Part shown: positions 12,176 through 24,126 of the stretch, in pieces
How positions within the stretch are numbered: position 1 is the first letter of the stretch
Layout of the letters: every line of letters starts with the position of its first letter
Origin: Atrichornis clamosus
Lineage: Eukaryota > Chordata > Aves > Passeriformes > Menuridae
NCBI GenBank assembly: GCA_013400975.1
Contig: WBMZ01008619.1
Coordinates: 558,001-622,000, forward strand
Length of the DNA stretch: 64,000 bases
Direction of reading: 5' to 3'
Notes under the pieces: model-generated
What the model was told of the DNA's origin: nothing
What the model saw: only the letters and a program-made list of their open reading frames with translations
Database searches by the model: none
Made by a program: the position numbers and the translations under genes

Positions 12176-13776
12176 TGAGAAGAAGGAACACATAATTAGA
12201 AGAAAGCTCTTCTGATGTTTGGTGAACAAGGCCTGTGTCCAAGTATCTCTTTCAGGTTTGCAATTTTTGTGTCCTTGCCTGTGAGTTCTGCTGCAATATC
12301 CCGAATATTTCGTATGTGCTGCTGCTGATCTTGGCTTCTGGCATGGGAAACTGTGACAAAGTCTTTCCTCAGACACACATAGTCAGACAATTAGTAGAAA
12401 AAGGGAGGGAGGGGAAGGTGGGGAAAGAAATAGGTGTGCTGAGCCCTGGAGCTATCCTTGCTGCATTTCTAATGTGTCCTTCCCATAGCAACTGGGGGAT
12501 TTGCACACACACACATCCCTCTGGAATTGCCCTGTGTTTGTGAAGGTCTCACCTGTCCCAAAGGCTTGCCTTTTCAGTTAATAATTTGCTACTTTTTATT
12601 TATTTTGTGCGTGCCACGGGCATGAGTCAGAGCTGTGCAGTCAGGTTCCCCTCGACTGGTTCTGATTAGAGCCTGAGTGATGGAGCAGAGAGGCTGGAAT
12701 GGCTCCAACTGGATTCCACGGTGTCTCGACTTTAATGTAGTTAAAAATCCCAGACCCAGTGGTTTAGTTTATTGCATTGGACTTTCACCTTGGCTTTGGA
12801 GCTGCAGAAAGCAAAGCTTCTGCATCTCAACAGCCAGGATGAAAGCCGGAGCCCAGATTTCCACAAGCTTTTGCTACTATATACTTACAATAAAATCAAC
12901 GACTTTGATTCATTTTAGAGTTAATTGCATTTTATATCAGGAATACTAATACTAGTTACAGTAACACCACAGACTGGTTCTGTTCAGGAAATCATGATTT
13001 GTATGAGTTCATTAATGGACACTGGCTACCCTTTCATCCTTAAGATTACCATTCCTCTAAAACTGTTGGATTCCTATCAGATGTTACCAATATCAGACAT
13101 ATCAGATGTGCTTCCAGTAAAATGGTCTGTTCTGACAGGAAGTTTGTAGGTATTGAACAAACCGATTCCACCTCTTTTCTCTCTTAAAATTCCATGTTTA
13201 TTCTTGTGACTCTGATTTTATGCAACTCATCAACTGATTCACTGTGGCTGCAGACTGAAGTTTTTAAAGCAGAAAACAGCAAAAAAAAAAAAGTCCTCTG
13301 TTTTCTCTACCTAGAAATCTAGATCCCCCTTTTTGTATGTTTAAACTGCCTTTAGTGTAAGTAGACTCAGGAACCTCTTTGGCTGTTTAAAAAGCATTTT
13401 AGCACAGGGTTCATTTGAATAAAGAAAGTCTTAAGATTCAGGTAGACTTCATATTTTTAAGATTTTAAAACTATCTCACTGTTAGAGGTGAACCAGAAAC
13501 TGCATTTAAAAACAAAGCTTCAGAGCGGATCATAATTTGAAAGCAAATTTGAGATCAAAGCCAATACTCTAACTGGTTAAATCTTTGGGGTTTGCTATTC
13601 AGCCAGTGCTGGCCTACTCTTCCTTTGGGAAAGCCCGGTCTTTTAGGAGAGAGCCTCCCTGGCTTGGTTATCATTCTCTCCTCTTCTTTCTTGCTGCATA
13701 AATGACAAGGTCATTTGGAGTCTGTGTGTTGTTGGAGGATGTGCTGGACACATGGAGCTCTCTTCAGCCAGTTCAG
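12176..13776. other. No recognised feature
   Basis: Unique-looking sequence. It holds a short CA dinucleotide run at about 12503-12515 and an A run near 13281. The stretch just upstream of 13702 is pyrimidine-rich and could serve as an acceptor tract for the candidate exon that follows. Confidence 0.4.
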
Positions 13777-14059
13777 TGCTCCCTGTTCCCTGCTAAAACA
13801 CTTTGGAGAAGAGTATTCCCTACTGACCTCACTGAAAAGGTGACACGGGTAGGACCCAGTGGTTGTAGTAGGAAGTCTCTGAGTTTAAAAGTTTTAAAAG
13901 CTTGCGGGGAGGACTTTTACACATTTGATACCATCATGAATGCAGCAGCAGAGTATATTCACTTTGGAAATCTACCAATGCTCCAAGGGCTTCTCTCCTC
14001 TGTAGAGAGGATGACATTGAATTATGTTGAATTGCTAGAAAGAAATCCTTCACATATCT
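13777..14059 (+). CDS. Candidate internal exon, unidentified protein
   Basis: An open segment on the plus strand. A possible acceptor is CTTCAGCCAGTTCAG ending at 13776, and a possible donor is ATCT|GTAAGG at 14059/14060. The translation is helix-like in its second half (for example FDTIMNAAAEYIHFGNLPM and LLSSVERMTLNYVELLERN). I do not recognise the family. The segment would end with one base left over (phase 1), which fits the start of the candidates at 18503 and 14745. The acceptor is only moderate and other starts are possible, for example 13840 or 13912. An alternative is a chance open frame: many of similar length occur in this window. Confidence 0.22.
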
Positions 14060-14744
14060 GTAAGGTGTTGAGATTAAAAGGATGAAATTCTATTGAACTC
14101 TAGTCAGAATTTTTTGTTTGTGACTTTGGGCTAGAATTTCACCTTGAAATAGACAGATTTCTTCAATTCCTGTGTACTTTGTCTTCGTAGTCAGCATTAA
14201 ATTTTAATAGGGCAGGCGATGGCCCAGTTTGGTGTTATCATATAGATAGAGCCTAAAGCCAGTGAGACACTAGAAATACATTACCCAGTAGGTCTGAGGA
14301 GTTTAGATATTTAGAAGTCTGATCTATTTTTTCCTTCCTGCTTTATGGAAGCAGTTTAGAGCCTGCTTTTCATTAGAAATTGTGTGTAAAGCAGATTTCT
14401 CCTGTAGAAAAAGAATTAGAGTTGTGCAGCCTTCTGTCACAGGAGTCCACAGTAGTGTAAAATGCAGAGGTAACAAACTTTAGCAATTTAAACCCAAACT
14501 GGGGGAGCTCAGCAGTGCTCCAGTCCGCAGCCCTGCAAGATCAGGATTCCTGAGTTCTTTATTCCCTTTGTCGGACTCAACTGGTGCAAAACCACACAGG
14601 ACTTGTTTTTATAGCTGTTAGTTAACATAAGTTTCCTTTAATAACTAATAACTCAAAATAGCAGGAGATAAAATGCATTTTCATAATTCTAATTCCTAAT
14701 GTATGTCCTGTTGATTTTGATTATTTTTTATAAGAAAAAGGCAG

Positions 14745-14932
14745 TTTCTTTAGAATGGAATGTAATTACTATATATGAAGATGAAGATTTTTGCTGTATT
14801 TTGCTGAAAATGTGCCCAGAGCTATTTCACTGGAGCAAAAGAAGATGGAACAAACAATCAGAGTCACTCAGCTGTTGTGGATTAAAAAAGACACAGCTAA
14901 AGAATTACCTCCATGGAGCTGCCATTCTTAAG
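14745..14932 (+). CDS. Candidate internal exon (weak), unidentified
   Basis: An open segment bounded by a possible acceptor (T-rich tract, then AAGGCAG at 14744) and a good-looking donor AAG|GTAAAA at 14932/14933. It would start with two bases of a split codon and end in phase 0. It can follow the candidate at 13777-14059 but cannot directly precede the one at 18503-18615, so at most one of the two would be joined in a simple chain. The translation is rich in Cys, Lys and Trp, and no family is recognised. A chance frame is quite possible. Confidence 0.15.
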
Positions 14933-15657
14933 GTAAAAGAAATGCAGGAACTTCTGGAAGAAAAACCTAGTTTGGAGGTTAAAAATTGGAATCAACTTCA
15001 GTGCAGTTGATGAATTTTCAAGATCTTTGACCTCTATAAATGTGTGCAGTTTTAATAACATCACTGAGTCCGTCACTCCCTCCCCACTGCACTGCTGTGT
15101 TATCACAGTAAAGCCTCCATGAGTTTCAAAACTCGACTTTTGTAACCTTAAGCTGTGTGGTTTCACTGTCCTCAAGAACTGGGGAAATGTGTTCTCCAGG
15201 CCCTCAGAGCACTGACACAATTACCGACTGCTAAATATTTCATAACACTTCAATATTTGTCCCAGGCAGCAGAGGTTTGGTGGTGATGGGGAGTGTTGTT
15301 TGGTTTGGTTTTGTTGTTCTTGTGGGATTTTTTTTTTTCCTTTTGTTGGTTGATTCGGTTTCTTTATCAGGATAAAATGTCATTGTGCCAAATGAGAACA
15401 AGTTTTCTCATTCTGCAGAGTTCCCAGTGTGGCTGAAAGCCCTGAATGGAGCTTGCCAGGAGTTATTTCCTGGCCATGACTGTTTACACTTCCCGTCCTC
15501 CCATCTTTTTTGGTGGCTTAAGTGAACAGAAAAAGGGCAGCAAGCCTGGTCACTGTAATGGATCTTTAATCACACACACTGTTCTAGTGAGGTGCACTTT
15601 CAAAAACCTGTGATCAAAGCCATCATTAATTGGCTTCTGGGAGCTGTGGCCCTTCAG

Positions 15658-15720
15658 AAAATCAGAGAATCATTAAAGTTGAAAAAGATCTCTTAAGCTC
15701 ACTGAGTTCAACCTTGCCTG
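15658..15720 (-). repeat. CR1 LINE 3' tail, short
   Basis: Minus-strand CR1 terminus: AATCAGAGAATCATTAAAG, then TTGAAAAAGATCTCTTAAG and a GAGTTCAACC block. It is diverged and only about 60 bp long. Confidence 0.72.
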
Positions 15721-18502
15721 GCTTCGAAGCAGCCATTGGGTTTAGCAGAAAAATGAAGGCCAATTTTGTGGCCATACAGAAATGTCTTATTGCAGCTGGA
15801 GACAAGGAGATAAAAGTTTGGGAGGGAGAGATGATATGGGGAGAAGAGCTGATAAAAAAACCTTTTTTCTTTTTTTTCTCCCTATAGTGGGGAGGGATCA
15901 GCTATTTTAAGTCCTGCGTAGTTTAGTCAGAAGCTGTTGTATAATAAATATAAATGTGCCGTTTCCAAGGGGACTCATGGCTGTGGAAGTTCTAAGCCTG
16001 GAGTTTGTTGCTGTGGGGTCTTGCCCTGGTTACCACAGGATTCCTTCTCTAGGGAAAACAACAACAAAAAAAGAAAATACTCTCCCACCCCCCTTAAAAA
16101 AAGAGGCAAACTGAAAAAGCCCCACAGGAATAGCTATTTCTAGGGGTTTTTCTTCTACCACAAAGTTATTTATGCCATTTTTTGATCTGTCCTTAGCTCT
16201 GAAGGCCTGTAAAGAGCCTTGATCATGTTTGATCACAGATTTTGACAGGAAATGTTTTTTGGTTGTTTTTAGCCCTTTTGGCAAATACATCTTTGCTGCC
16301 TGAGCAGCACAAACAGTGTCCAAGTCAGGAGGGCACTTATTTAAAGAAACCACAAATATTTGTATGTGTGAGGTCCTAGAGATTGTGGTTATAACCACAA
16401 ATGTTATCTTTAAAGCATTCATTTTCTCAGTCAAAACTAATTTGGAATGAAGCAAATGGAGTGATTTGCAGTGGTGTAGATAAAGTCCCATAAAACTCCT
16501 CACTTCAGGATGAGGAGCTACTCTTGTTTATCAGAAGATAACTGGCTTGGTTTCCAATTGATATCTTCCCTGTGGAAAAATAATTATTATTGTTGGCTTT
16601 CCAGCTTGTCTCTTGCTGTGGGGCAGCACACCCAAGATCTACTCTAGGATTTGTTGGCCAGATTATCTGTGGAGTGATTATTGTGGAAAAATGAACCAAC
16701 GGGAGGATGAAGGGGCTGATCGTGTTGAGAAATTAAACAAATATCTGTGTTTAGGGACACAGCTGAGAGGTGTTGAAAAGCTTAATCAAAAAAAAAGAGG
16801 GTTTGGAAAATATTTAGGTGGTTTAGAGGGAAGAATATACTGTGACTTACGAAGGAGAGTAGAGATATAAAGAAAAAAAATCTGAAAATATAGCATTTAA
16901 GTTGGGCTTTGTTTCTTCAGAGCATCTACAGTTCTGACCTCCAAACTTGAGCAGAAATTCTTGTCCAACACCCTGTGCTACTGCCTTTATCCTTTCCTGT
17001 AAGAATTCTCAACCATTCCAAGTGTGTGGGATTGTCTGGGGTAGAGTGAGTTTTTAAGAATTGATGATCAAATAAAATTCCTCATCTCTGGGATCTTGAT
17101 TCCAGGCCTAAGGTTCAAATAAAAGGAAAAAACATCTCTGTGGATTTGAAAATGCTGCCACATGTCTAATATCAGACATGTGCCATAATCACTTGCAATC
17201 CTTCCTGATCTGCACATTTGTATTTCTTTATATGACTAGAAATACAGCTTTGCACCTGAGAAGTCTGTTTTACCAAATGGTGCCTTTTTGGAGAGGGAGA
17301 CAAATCTGTCTCAATGACATTTCACAAGGAATTTTTGTTTCCTTGAAACACTCCTGGTAAGCTCTGTCTGATGCTGGGATGTTTTGTTATTGCTTTTATT
17401 TTTTTTTAATGGCATTGCAAGGATTAATTCTGCAGAGACAGATGTTCAGCTAGTGCAGTAATGAGAAGGTGAAACGGCTGGAGAAAGATAATTTAATGAA
17501 ATTAGGTGCAAATGTAACCTGTCAGATAACAGATGTCTTCATCACAGTCCTTGGCATGTGGTTACCACAGCAGGAGATGGAGCTCTGTTTTCTTTGGTGA
17601 GGAAAAACTCTTTGGAATACCTATTTATTTCTTCAGAGATTCTAATTTCAGTGCTTCAAGTCTCTGAAGGAGTTTCTGTCTTTCAAGATCTACTTATTTT
17701 GTTTAAAGCTCCTGGAAGTGGTGCCAAAGAGCCACAAGGAACAGGAAAAAGTAAAGGGGATCCTGTCTTGTTCAGTTGATGGAACTCTGTGATGATGTTA
17801 TGTTTAAAGTTCTTCTCAGCAGAGCCCACGAGCAAGAGAAAGCCATCAGCAGCATGTGCAGGCTGTGTATCCACTCAGCCGGGTAATTTAAATCATATTG
17901 AAAGCAGGTTCTTAGCAGTTGTGATAGAAGAATATGTAAAATCCAGCTTAAAGGCAGAGTTCAGAGAAGTTATTTGAACTACAGAGGGTTTGGCTGGCAA
18001 ACAGGGAAAGAATTAGGAACAAGCTGTTTCTTGCCTTTCTATTTTTATCACTGTGAGCAGATGTGAATTTTCCATGAATGGTTTTAATGAATCTTTTTCT
18101 TAAACCACAGTAGCTGCAGTGTCAAAGTGTTTGTGCTTGGTCAGCCTCCTGGTGCTTTCACTGTAGTGAGCAGAAGTACACTTTAGAACTGCCTCGTATA
18201 TCTGCTTGAGCTGATTTTCCATCCTGGATTTTGGAGTTTTGCTCATCTTTAGTCCAACACATGTTTTAACGGTAGAGCAAAATTTTAAGTATTTGTCTCA
18301 GCCTGGAATGAAAATAACTTAAGGTTCTAAGCCAGTTAATAAAAGTCTTTGTTTTCAGTTAAATCTTGAGCTTGTGATAGGTTCATTAAGACCTTTGGTA
18401 AGTTGGGAGCATATCCAGAACTACTGCTAGTGTTACAGTATGAATTGTAGTTGAAAAGCTGGACTGATTCTAATTTCTGCTCTTCCTATGTTAAACATGC
18501 AG
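15721..18502. other. No recognised feature
   Basis: A/T-rich, probably intronic or intergenic. Short homopolymer runs occur near 15862 and 17396. A 157 aa minus frame at 16030-16503 has no recognisable motif. Nothing here can be supported as a gene. Confidence 0.4.
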
Positions 18503-18615
18503 CAAGACAATTTCACTTTTTTACTGATGCTCATATGGCCCTTGAAGCTTTATCTCAAGTGCCACGTCTTAAAGCTGATGTGGATACATTTCTTACTGAA
18601 AGCAAGAATGATGTT
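18503..18615 (+). CDS. Candidate 113-nt internal exon, unidentified protein
   Basis: This is the most exon-like piece of the window. It is preceded by ACATGCAG at 18502 and followed by a consensus donor, GTT|GTGAGT, at 18615/18616. The 113 nt give two bases of a split codon plus 37 codons, with no stop, reading for instance RQFHFFTDAHMALEAL then VPRLKADVDTFLTESKNDV. It is predicted to be helical and charged. The start phase fits the end of 13777-14059 (the junction codon would be TCA, Ser), and the end phase 0 fits the candidate at 23447. I do not recognise the protein. The pyrimidine tract before the acceptor is modest. Confidence 0.33.
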
Positions 18616-18844
18616 GTGAGTGGTTCTCTGCTCTCAAGAACTGTGCAGGACTGGGGGGAAATGGGCATTTCAGGTGCATTACATAATTTGGGATGGGGAT
18701 GAAGCCTCTGATGTGCCGTTTTACCTCTGGTGATGAGTCACAGGAATCCCTTTCTAGGTACGACATGGAAAAAGATGGATCTTGCCTCATCTCAGCAGTT
18801 CATTTTTGGGGGCAAATGTGTTGGGGTCCCATTTTTGAAACTGG

Positions 18845-19140
18845 GGCAGACCGGGCACGCGACCCTGGTAACTGGGGGGCGTCACCGTGGGGTGCAGATG
18901 AATGTTCATTAATGAAGATTAGTGAAGACTAACGGAGCTCCCGGGGTGTCCCGTCGGTGACGGGGACGCGGTGGCAGCAGCGCTCGGTGTTTCAGCACCG
19001 CGGGGTGGACAGCGCCCTGCGGCCGGAGCGGGGCCGGAGCGCGCGGGGGTCATCGCCGCCTCTGCTCGGCCCTTCCCACAAAGGGGGCTCTGTTTCCTCC
19101 GCTCTTGGCCAGATTTACGGATGACTTCGGGATGTTTGAC
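18845..19140. promoter_or_regulatory. Short CpG island
   Basis: By hand count there are about 26 CpG dinucleotides in 18901-19140, with the peak at 18930-19070. Flanking DNA is CpG-poor. It includes a doubled GGCCGGAGCG-like decamer near 19020-19040. CpG islands usually mark promoters or unmethylated regulatory DNA. Here it lies 230 bp downstream of a candidate exon, so it could be a promoter for a transcript on either strand, an internal promoter or an orphan island. There is no convincing ATG-started reading frame or TATA box. Confidence 0.5.
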
Positions 19141-19289
19141 GAACCCAGGATCTCATTTTTTCTCCCGGTGAAGCTTTGCCCTTGTCGGCAATTTGACACT
19201 GAACTTAGGCACTGTGGGTTAATGATTTACTTCAGAGTGCAGTTGGGAGTTGTAGGGAGGTTGGTGTCGAGATCATCTCCCAGATCAAG

Positions 19290-19530
19290 TGGCAGGACGA
19301 GAGGGAATGGCCTCAAGTTGCACCAGGGAAGATTTAGTTTGAATATCAGGAAAAACTCCTTCACTGAAAGAGTGGTCAGGCATTGGAACGGGGTTCCCAA
19401 GGAGTGGTGGAATCACCAGTCCAGTGTTCAAAAAACACATGGATATATGGTTTAATGGTGCCGCAGTGCTGAATTAACAGCTGAATTCGATTTCAGATGT
19501 TTTTTTCCAACCTAAAGGATTCTATGATTT
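19290..19530 (+). repeat. CR1 LINE 3' fragment, old
   Basis: Contains GAGGGAATGGCCTCAAGTTG, the 'CAGGAAAAACTCCTTCACTG' region, GAGTGGTCAGGCATTGGAAC, then TTTTTCCAACC and GGATTCTATGATTT at the terminus. It is clearly CR1 but diverged, with small deletions in the middle. Confidence 0.87.
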
Positions 19531-20887
19531 ATGGGAAAGGGTTATAAGTAGAACAGATGTTCTTCAGGGTATAAAATCTTATTTTAAAAGTTTGAGTTTA
19601 TAAAGTATAGAGGTTCATGTATAAATGGACGGACCTGCTTGTCTTCTACTGAATTACCCTCACCTGCATTTAGCTGTTTCAAAGAGATGTGTGCAGACAG
19701 CTATGGAGTAATTCAGGGTGTTCCTAACTCAGTATTCTCTGGCTGACTCCTGAATTAGCCCATGAGGAATTTAAGCCCCTTGTTCAAAAAATACTGGCCC
19801 TATGACAAAACTCCTCATTATAGCTCTGAATATTCCTTGCATCTGTCAGTCCAACTCTTTGAAGCTTTTCCTCTAAATGGGAAAAATAAAGGATATTTCT
19901 AGGGGGAAAGAAAGGATTGGGATATGTAAAGTGTTTTGGTTGGGAATGGAGGGACTTCAGCTTGGTCTGAAGGTAAATCCCTGCAGTATTTTTGGGGTAA
20001 AATTCTACTGCTTTGTGTGTAAATTGTGACCATCTGGGCTCAAAAGCCTGAGAAACTGGTCAGGACCTCCCATTAAACAATGAGAATTTGTCATAATTTT
20101 GTTGTTAAATATGCTAATTCTGCATTCATGTGCGTTCCCAATTTATTAATGGCCTGGTACTATATATAGGTCCATATGCAATTACATTTTGGGGTTCACC
20201 AGGCCCAGCTGCAGAGTATTTATGTCTCAGTAAAAAGTTCCAGCCCTTCTTCATTCCTCGCCCTTCCATTGCATCTGTTTTCTGCAGCGCCACAGTCCCA
20301 GCTTTTGTGTGGCTGCTTCATGTGTGGTCTCTTTTGTAAAACAACACAGCCAAAAAGTTGTAATTCACTTTTAGGTATCATCCATGTCCCTGTTTTGTAC
20401 TGACATTGCGGGCTTTGGCTTATTTTTTATTAAATCTGCTATTTTCTCTTTGTCTTCTTTGGCAGAAAATGGGAAATACTTGCTGTGAAAATGAATCTTG
20501 ATTTTTAGGTCTAAATTTTCTCTTGTGTTCCAGGACACTATGTTCCAAAATTATGAGGTTTTGGTTCTCTTTCATTGATTTCAATCCCCAACACACGTCA
20601 CTTTCTCGATAAAATTCTGCTAAAAAATTGTAATGGGCTTGTTTTGCCATTTTACGGCAAAGTAAATTAAATGTGGCTGTTGGTTTCAGCTGGCAACCAG
20701 CTCCAGAGGGACACCCTATTTCCATCGACTCTTCTCTGTTATTGTAGCTCCTGCAAACCTCTTAATTTTTAATTTTATAGATAAGCTAATGAAGAACACC
20801 TCCAAAATAGCACAGGAACAGCCTGTAAATGTGTAGTTCTGTCTTCTTGAGAGATGTTTACTGAGCACTAAACAGAGACCAGTGAGG
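19531..20887. other. No recognised feature
   Basis: A/T-rich unique-looking sequence with no supported gene or repeat. Confidence 0.42.
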
Positions 20888-21034
20888 ATGTGGAGTCTCC
20901 CTCACGGAGGTATTCCAGAACTATCTGGATGCAACCCTGTGCTCTGGGAATACCCTGTTTGAGCAGGGAGGTGGGACCAAATGAACCACTGTGGTCCCTT
21001 CCAACCTGACCCATCCTGGGATTCTGTTATGCAG
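20888..21034 (+). repeat. CR1 LINE 3' fragment
   Basis: A CR1 3' end of another variant: GTGGAGTCTCCCTCACGGAG, CCTGTTTGAGCAGGGAGGTG, a GGTCCCTTCCAACC block and GATTCTGTTA at the terminus. Confidence 0.83.
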
Positions 21035-23446
21035 AACTGGGATCTCATTCACACAGGGAACTGCTCAGTAACCTGACTGGGGGGTTCTGGTACAGCGTGC
21101 AAGTGCAGGAAAAGCTAAAGCCTATGTTGAATTTTGAAGAGGTAAATTGAGGCACTGATGGCGGGATTTCAACAACAGCCAATGGTAGTAATTCAATACC
21201 ACAGTTTTCACAAAGAAAATTACATTTTTAATATGGTTGTGTGACTCCAAATCCCAATGTGACTTTGATTTCTTAACCTGAGTGCTGATCCTTGATTCCC
21301 GCTCCTCCCTATGCTCCTGTTGATCCTGCTTATGCACATGGCCAACAGAGAATGCAGTTTAACCTTCGCGTCTGCTTCAATCCCAGTCTCACCAGCAGCC
21401 ATCCTTCTCACCCTTTCCAGTCTGACACATTCCTGTATTCCATGTCTCCAATTCCTGGCTCTACAGGTGCCTTGCAAGCCAAATAACGAGGCCAGCGCTA
21501 ACCCAGCGCAGCTGTAGAAGGGAAGTTTTCATTAAAAAGCCTGAAGCAAAAATCCTTTGCTCCTCCAGGCTGGAAAGTGGGAAGGGAAATGAAATTTAGC
21601 TTGAGTTCCTTGTGGTTTCTTGTTATTCATGTGGGAAGATGGGCTCAGGCTGCTGAGCTGGCATGGGGGTTTGCTGCCAGGTAAGGAGACCTGGCTCTGG
21701 CTGTGTGCCACGGGAGCTGTGTTGTGTTTGGCCACAGCAGCAGAAAATAGTGCGTTCCAGGCAAAAAAAAAAAAAAAAAAAGCCTGACCAAACATCTTGT
21801 GGTGTGAGTTGATTGAAATCACTGGCATTAGGCACAGGATGAACTTGAGGCAAATTTAGAAAATGTGAGTTATTTGAGCTGGAAGTTTTTGAATGCCGAG
21901 TAAATGTTAATGTGTCAGCCCAAATCCCTCTTAAGGTAGGCAAGTATTACTTCCTGTCTTCATTTCACTGACTGGAAAATTGAAATTTCAAGGGCTTCAA
22001 CCTCAGGAATCTTGATATAAACTGGAACTAATTCTGTTTTTGTGGTGTTGCTCCTCATTGGTGCTGATGTAGGTGAAATCTGAAAGCAGCTTTTCCTTTT
22101 CTGCCAGAGAACTGGGACAGCTTATACAAGCAGATGAATCTCTGAGAAAACAATGGTGTGGTACCTGTTGATATTGGCAAAAGTGCTCAAGTTTCATTCA
22201 AAATACAAGGTTTTATTCATTGTTGCTGTGCTTATTCTGCTCGTGCAGCCTCTGCCTGGGTGATTGCTATTTGCCAGCCTCAGAACTTAGCAGGTCTATA
22301 AAAGCATCTGTCAGCAAATAAAAAGCCAGGCTCTAAGGAAAGTGTTTTAAAACTCCATCTGAAGGCTGCTGGAATTTGCATTAGATTCTTTTTCAGTTGC
22401 ATCAGCTGGGAATGTATTGTGACTGCTTGACACTTACCATTTACCAATGCTGAATGGAATACTAATGGAGAGGGGGTTTAATAGAGATGTCATCTACTCA
22501 AAGGACAGCATGTGACAAATGCTGTCAAGCCTTTTTGCAACAACTATTTTTTATGAAGCTTTTTATGCAGACAAATCCCAAGGTGCTTTACATTAATCTT
22601 TTTGGGGAGAAGGAGAAAGAGCTGTGATTTGTTCTTACCTTTAATCATGTGAAACCCTTTGACATCCTGTCTTGTGATAAAAGTCCTTGTATGAGGTCTG
22701 CCAGGAGAAGGAAAAGCTCATCCTCTGTGTGCAGGGTGTGGGGGGCAATCACTCTGTAATGCAGCCAGGGATTTTCTGTTGGGTTCTTTTGCCTCTGTTA
22801 TTGATTAATGTATTACATTTGTGTTTAGAATTAACAGTGGATAGGGATACGTGAATGTCTTTTGGAACATGTTACAAGAAATGACATATACATTTATATA
22901 CGTACATACATTGTACTGTACATGTTGTCCTGCTTAAACACATCCAACACTAAAATCAATTTAACCAACAGCTCCCCAGAAATGGCTATAAAATTAAAAC
23001 AGAAAACAAAGCAACATCATCCACCACCCCCTGAAATTCAAATGTCACCTCTAATGAGAAACATGCTTAGAGCCTTGGAAAATCACAATGTTCAAGATGA
23101 ATAAATGAGCAAGTTTTTTTACACAGAGCTGTGCCTTGACCCATAAAAGCCCCAGTTAACCCAGGGGAAGAGTGGTCTGGGTTGAATAAGGTGTTGCTGG
23201 GCACCTCTCTGAGTGCCAGTCCAGGGTCCTGGAGATATTTAGGGGCTGAACTTGCTGCTTTGAATGACAAAAGGGTGGTTAAGAACTGTTTCAGCTGAGG
23301 CTGTTGTTGCTTTGGGGGAAAGCTTAGCAGTGTCTGCTGATGGAGACCTCAGTGGAGAAAGCAAGAAGGGATCAGATGTGATCAGAGAGGGGAAACACTC
23401 AAACAGTTTTACCTGCTTCTTCTAATCCATCCACTGCTTCTTGCAG
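21035..23446. other. No recognised feature; one long A run
   Basis: It holds an A run of about 19 bases ending at 21781. No processed-pseudogene body is recognisable upstream of it. The remaining sequence is A/T-rich. A pyrimidine-rich acceptor-like tract (CTGCTTCTTCT, then CTGCTTCTTGCAG) closes the stretch at 23446. Confidence 0.4.
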
Positions 23447-23785
23447 ATACTTGATGACTTTTACCACACACAACATAACTCTATCAGAGGACTTGAGCAG
23501 CAGATTCCTAGTTCCTGCAGAGGCAACCATAGAAAAGTGAAAATAACCATGAGAAATAAGTGTTTTAAAGAGAAACTCGGCTCATTAAATGCATGTTTTA
23601 ATAATATCAGCAGGAAGCTGACTGTTTCTGTGGCTCTCCCGTGGGGAAAGAAAGGGCTAATACATGGATACACGGAGGGTGTTGTGCCACCTTTGCTGTT
23701 AGGTGAGGGCAAAGCCCCACTTTGTAAGGTGCTGTTTATCCAACATGCCCTGAGACACCAAATTGTGCCATTTCATTGGCCATGA
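23447..23785 (+). CDS. Candidate exon start after strong acceptor, 3' limit unknown
   Basis: A good acceptor (branch-like TCTAAT, pyrimidines, TTGCAG) ends at 23446. The following frame reads ILDDFYHTQHNSIRGLEQQ and stays open to a stop at 23785. It starts in phase 0, which fits the end of the candidate at 18503-18615. Only the first ~75 bases look protein-like and the later part reads as random sequence. I see no good donor (weak options near 23501 and 23537), so the end given is only the stop codon. It could be a terminal exon or a chance acceptor. The family is not recognised. Confidence 0.2.
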   Translation: MLDDFYHTQHNSIRGLEQQIPSSCRGNHRKVKITMRNKCFKEKLGSLNACFNNISRKLTVSVALPWGKKGLIHGYTEGVVPPLLLGEGKAPLCKVLFIQHALRHQIVPFHWP

Positions 23786-23983
23786 TGACTTCAGGCAGCA
23801 ACAACTCCCTGATGTGGTGAATTCCTTCCCTGTAGTGATAATTCCAAGTTTTTCCAGCAGAGAAGAGCTGCTGGCTCAGCACCTGCTGTGTCTTGCCCAT
23901 TGAATGTGTGTAAAACCTCAGTCTTAACTGGTCTCAGTTTTAAGATAAGATTGTATTTTTCTTCAGGGGGACCAAGGAAGTTT

Positions 23984-24126
23984 TGCCTCTTCCCTGGAAG
24001 TGTCCAAGGCCAGGCTGGACGGGGCTTGGAGCACCCTGGGATAGTGGAAGGTGTCCCTGCCCATGGCAGGGGGTGGAACAAGATGATCTTTAAGCTCCCT
24101 TCCAACCCGAACCAGGATTCTGTGAC
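23984..24126 (+). repeat. CR1 LINE 3' fragment, young type
   Basis: Contains the homogeneous 3' block seen in several copies: CCTGGAAGTGTCCAAGGCCA, GGACGGGGCTTGGAGCACCC, GGTGTCCCTGCCCATGGCAG, then CCCTTCCAACC and GATTCTGTGACTATG at the terminus. It is truncated to about 140 bp. Confidence 0.92.

Noticed and set aside
18971..19171. 66 aa frame within the CpG island
   Set aside because: It would start at GTG, not ATG, and has no downstream donor that stands out. The frame is probably open because of the GC content.
21763..21781. Long A run as the tail of a processed pseudogene
   Set aside because: No gene-like sequence or poly(A) signal upstream, and no flanking duplication was seen.
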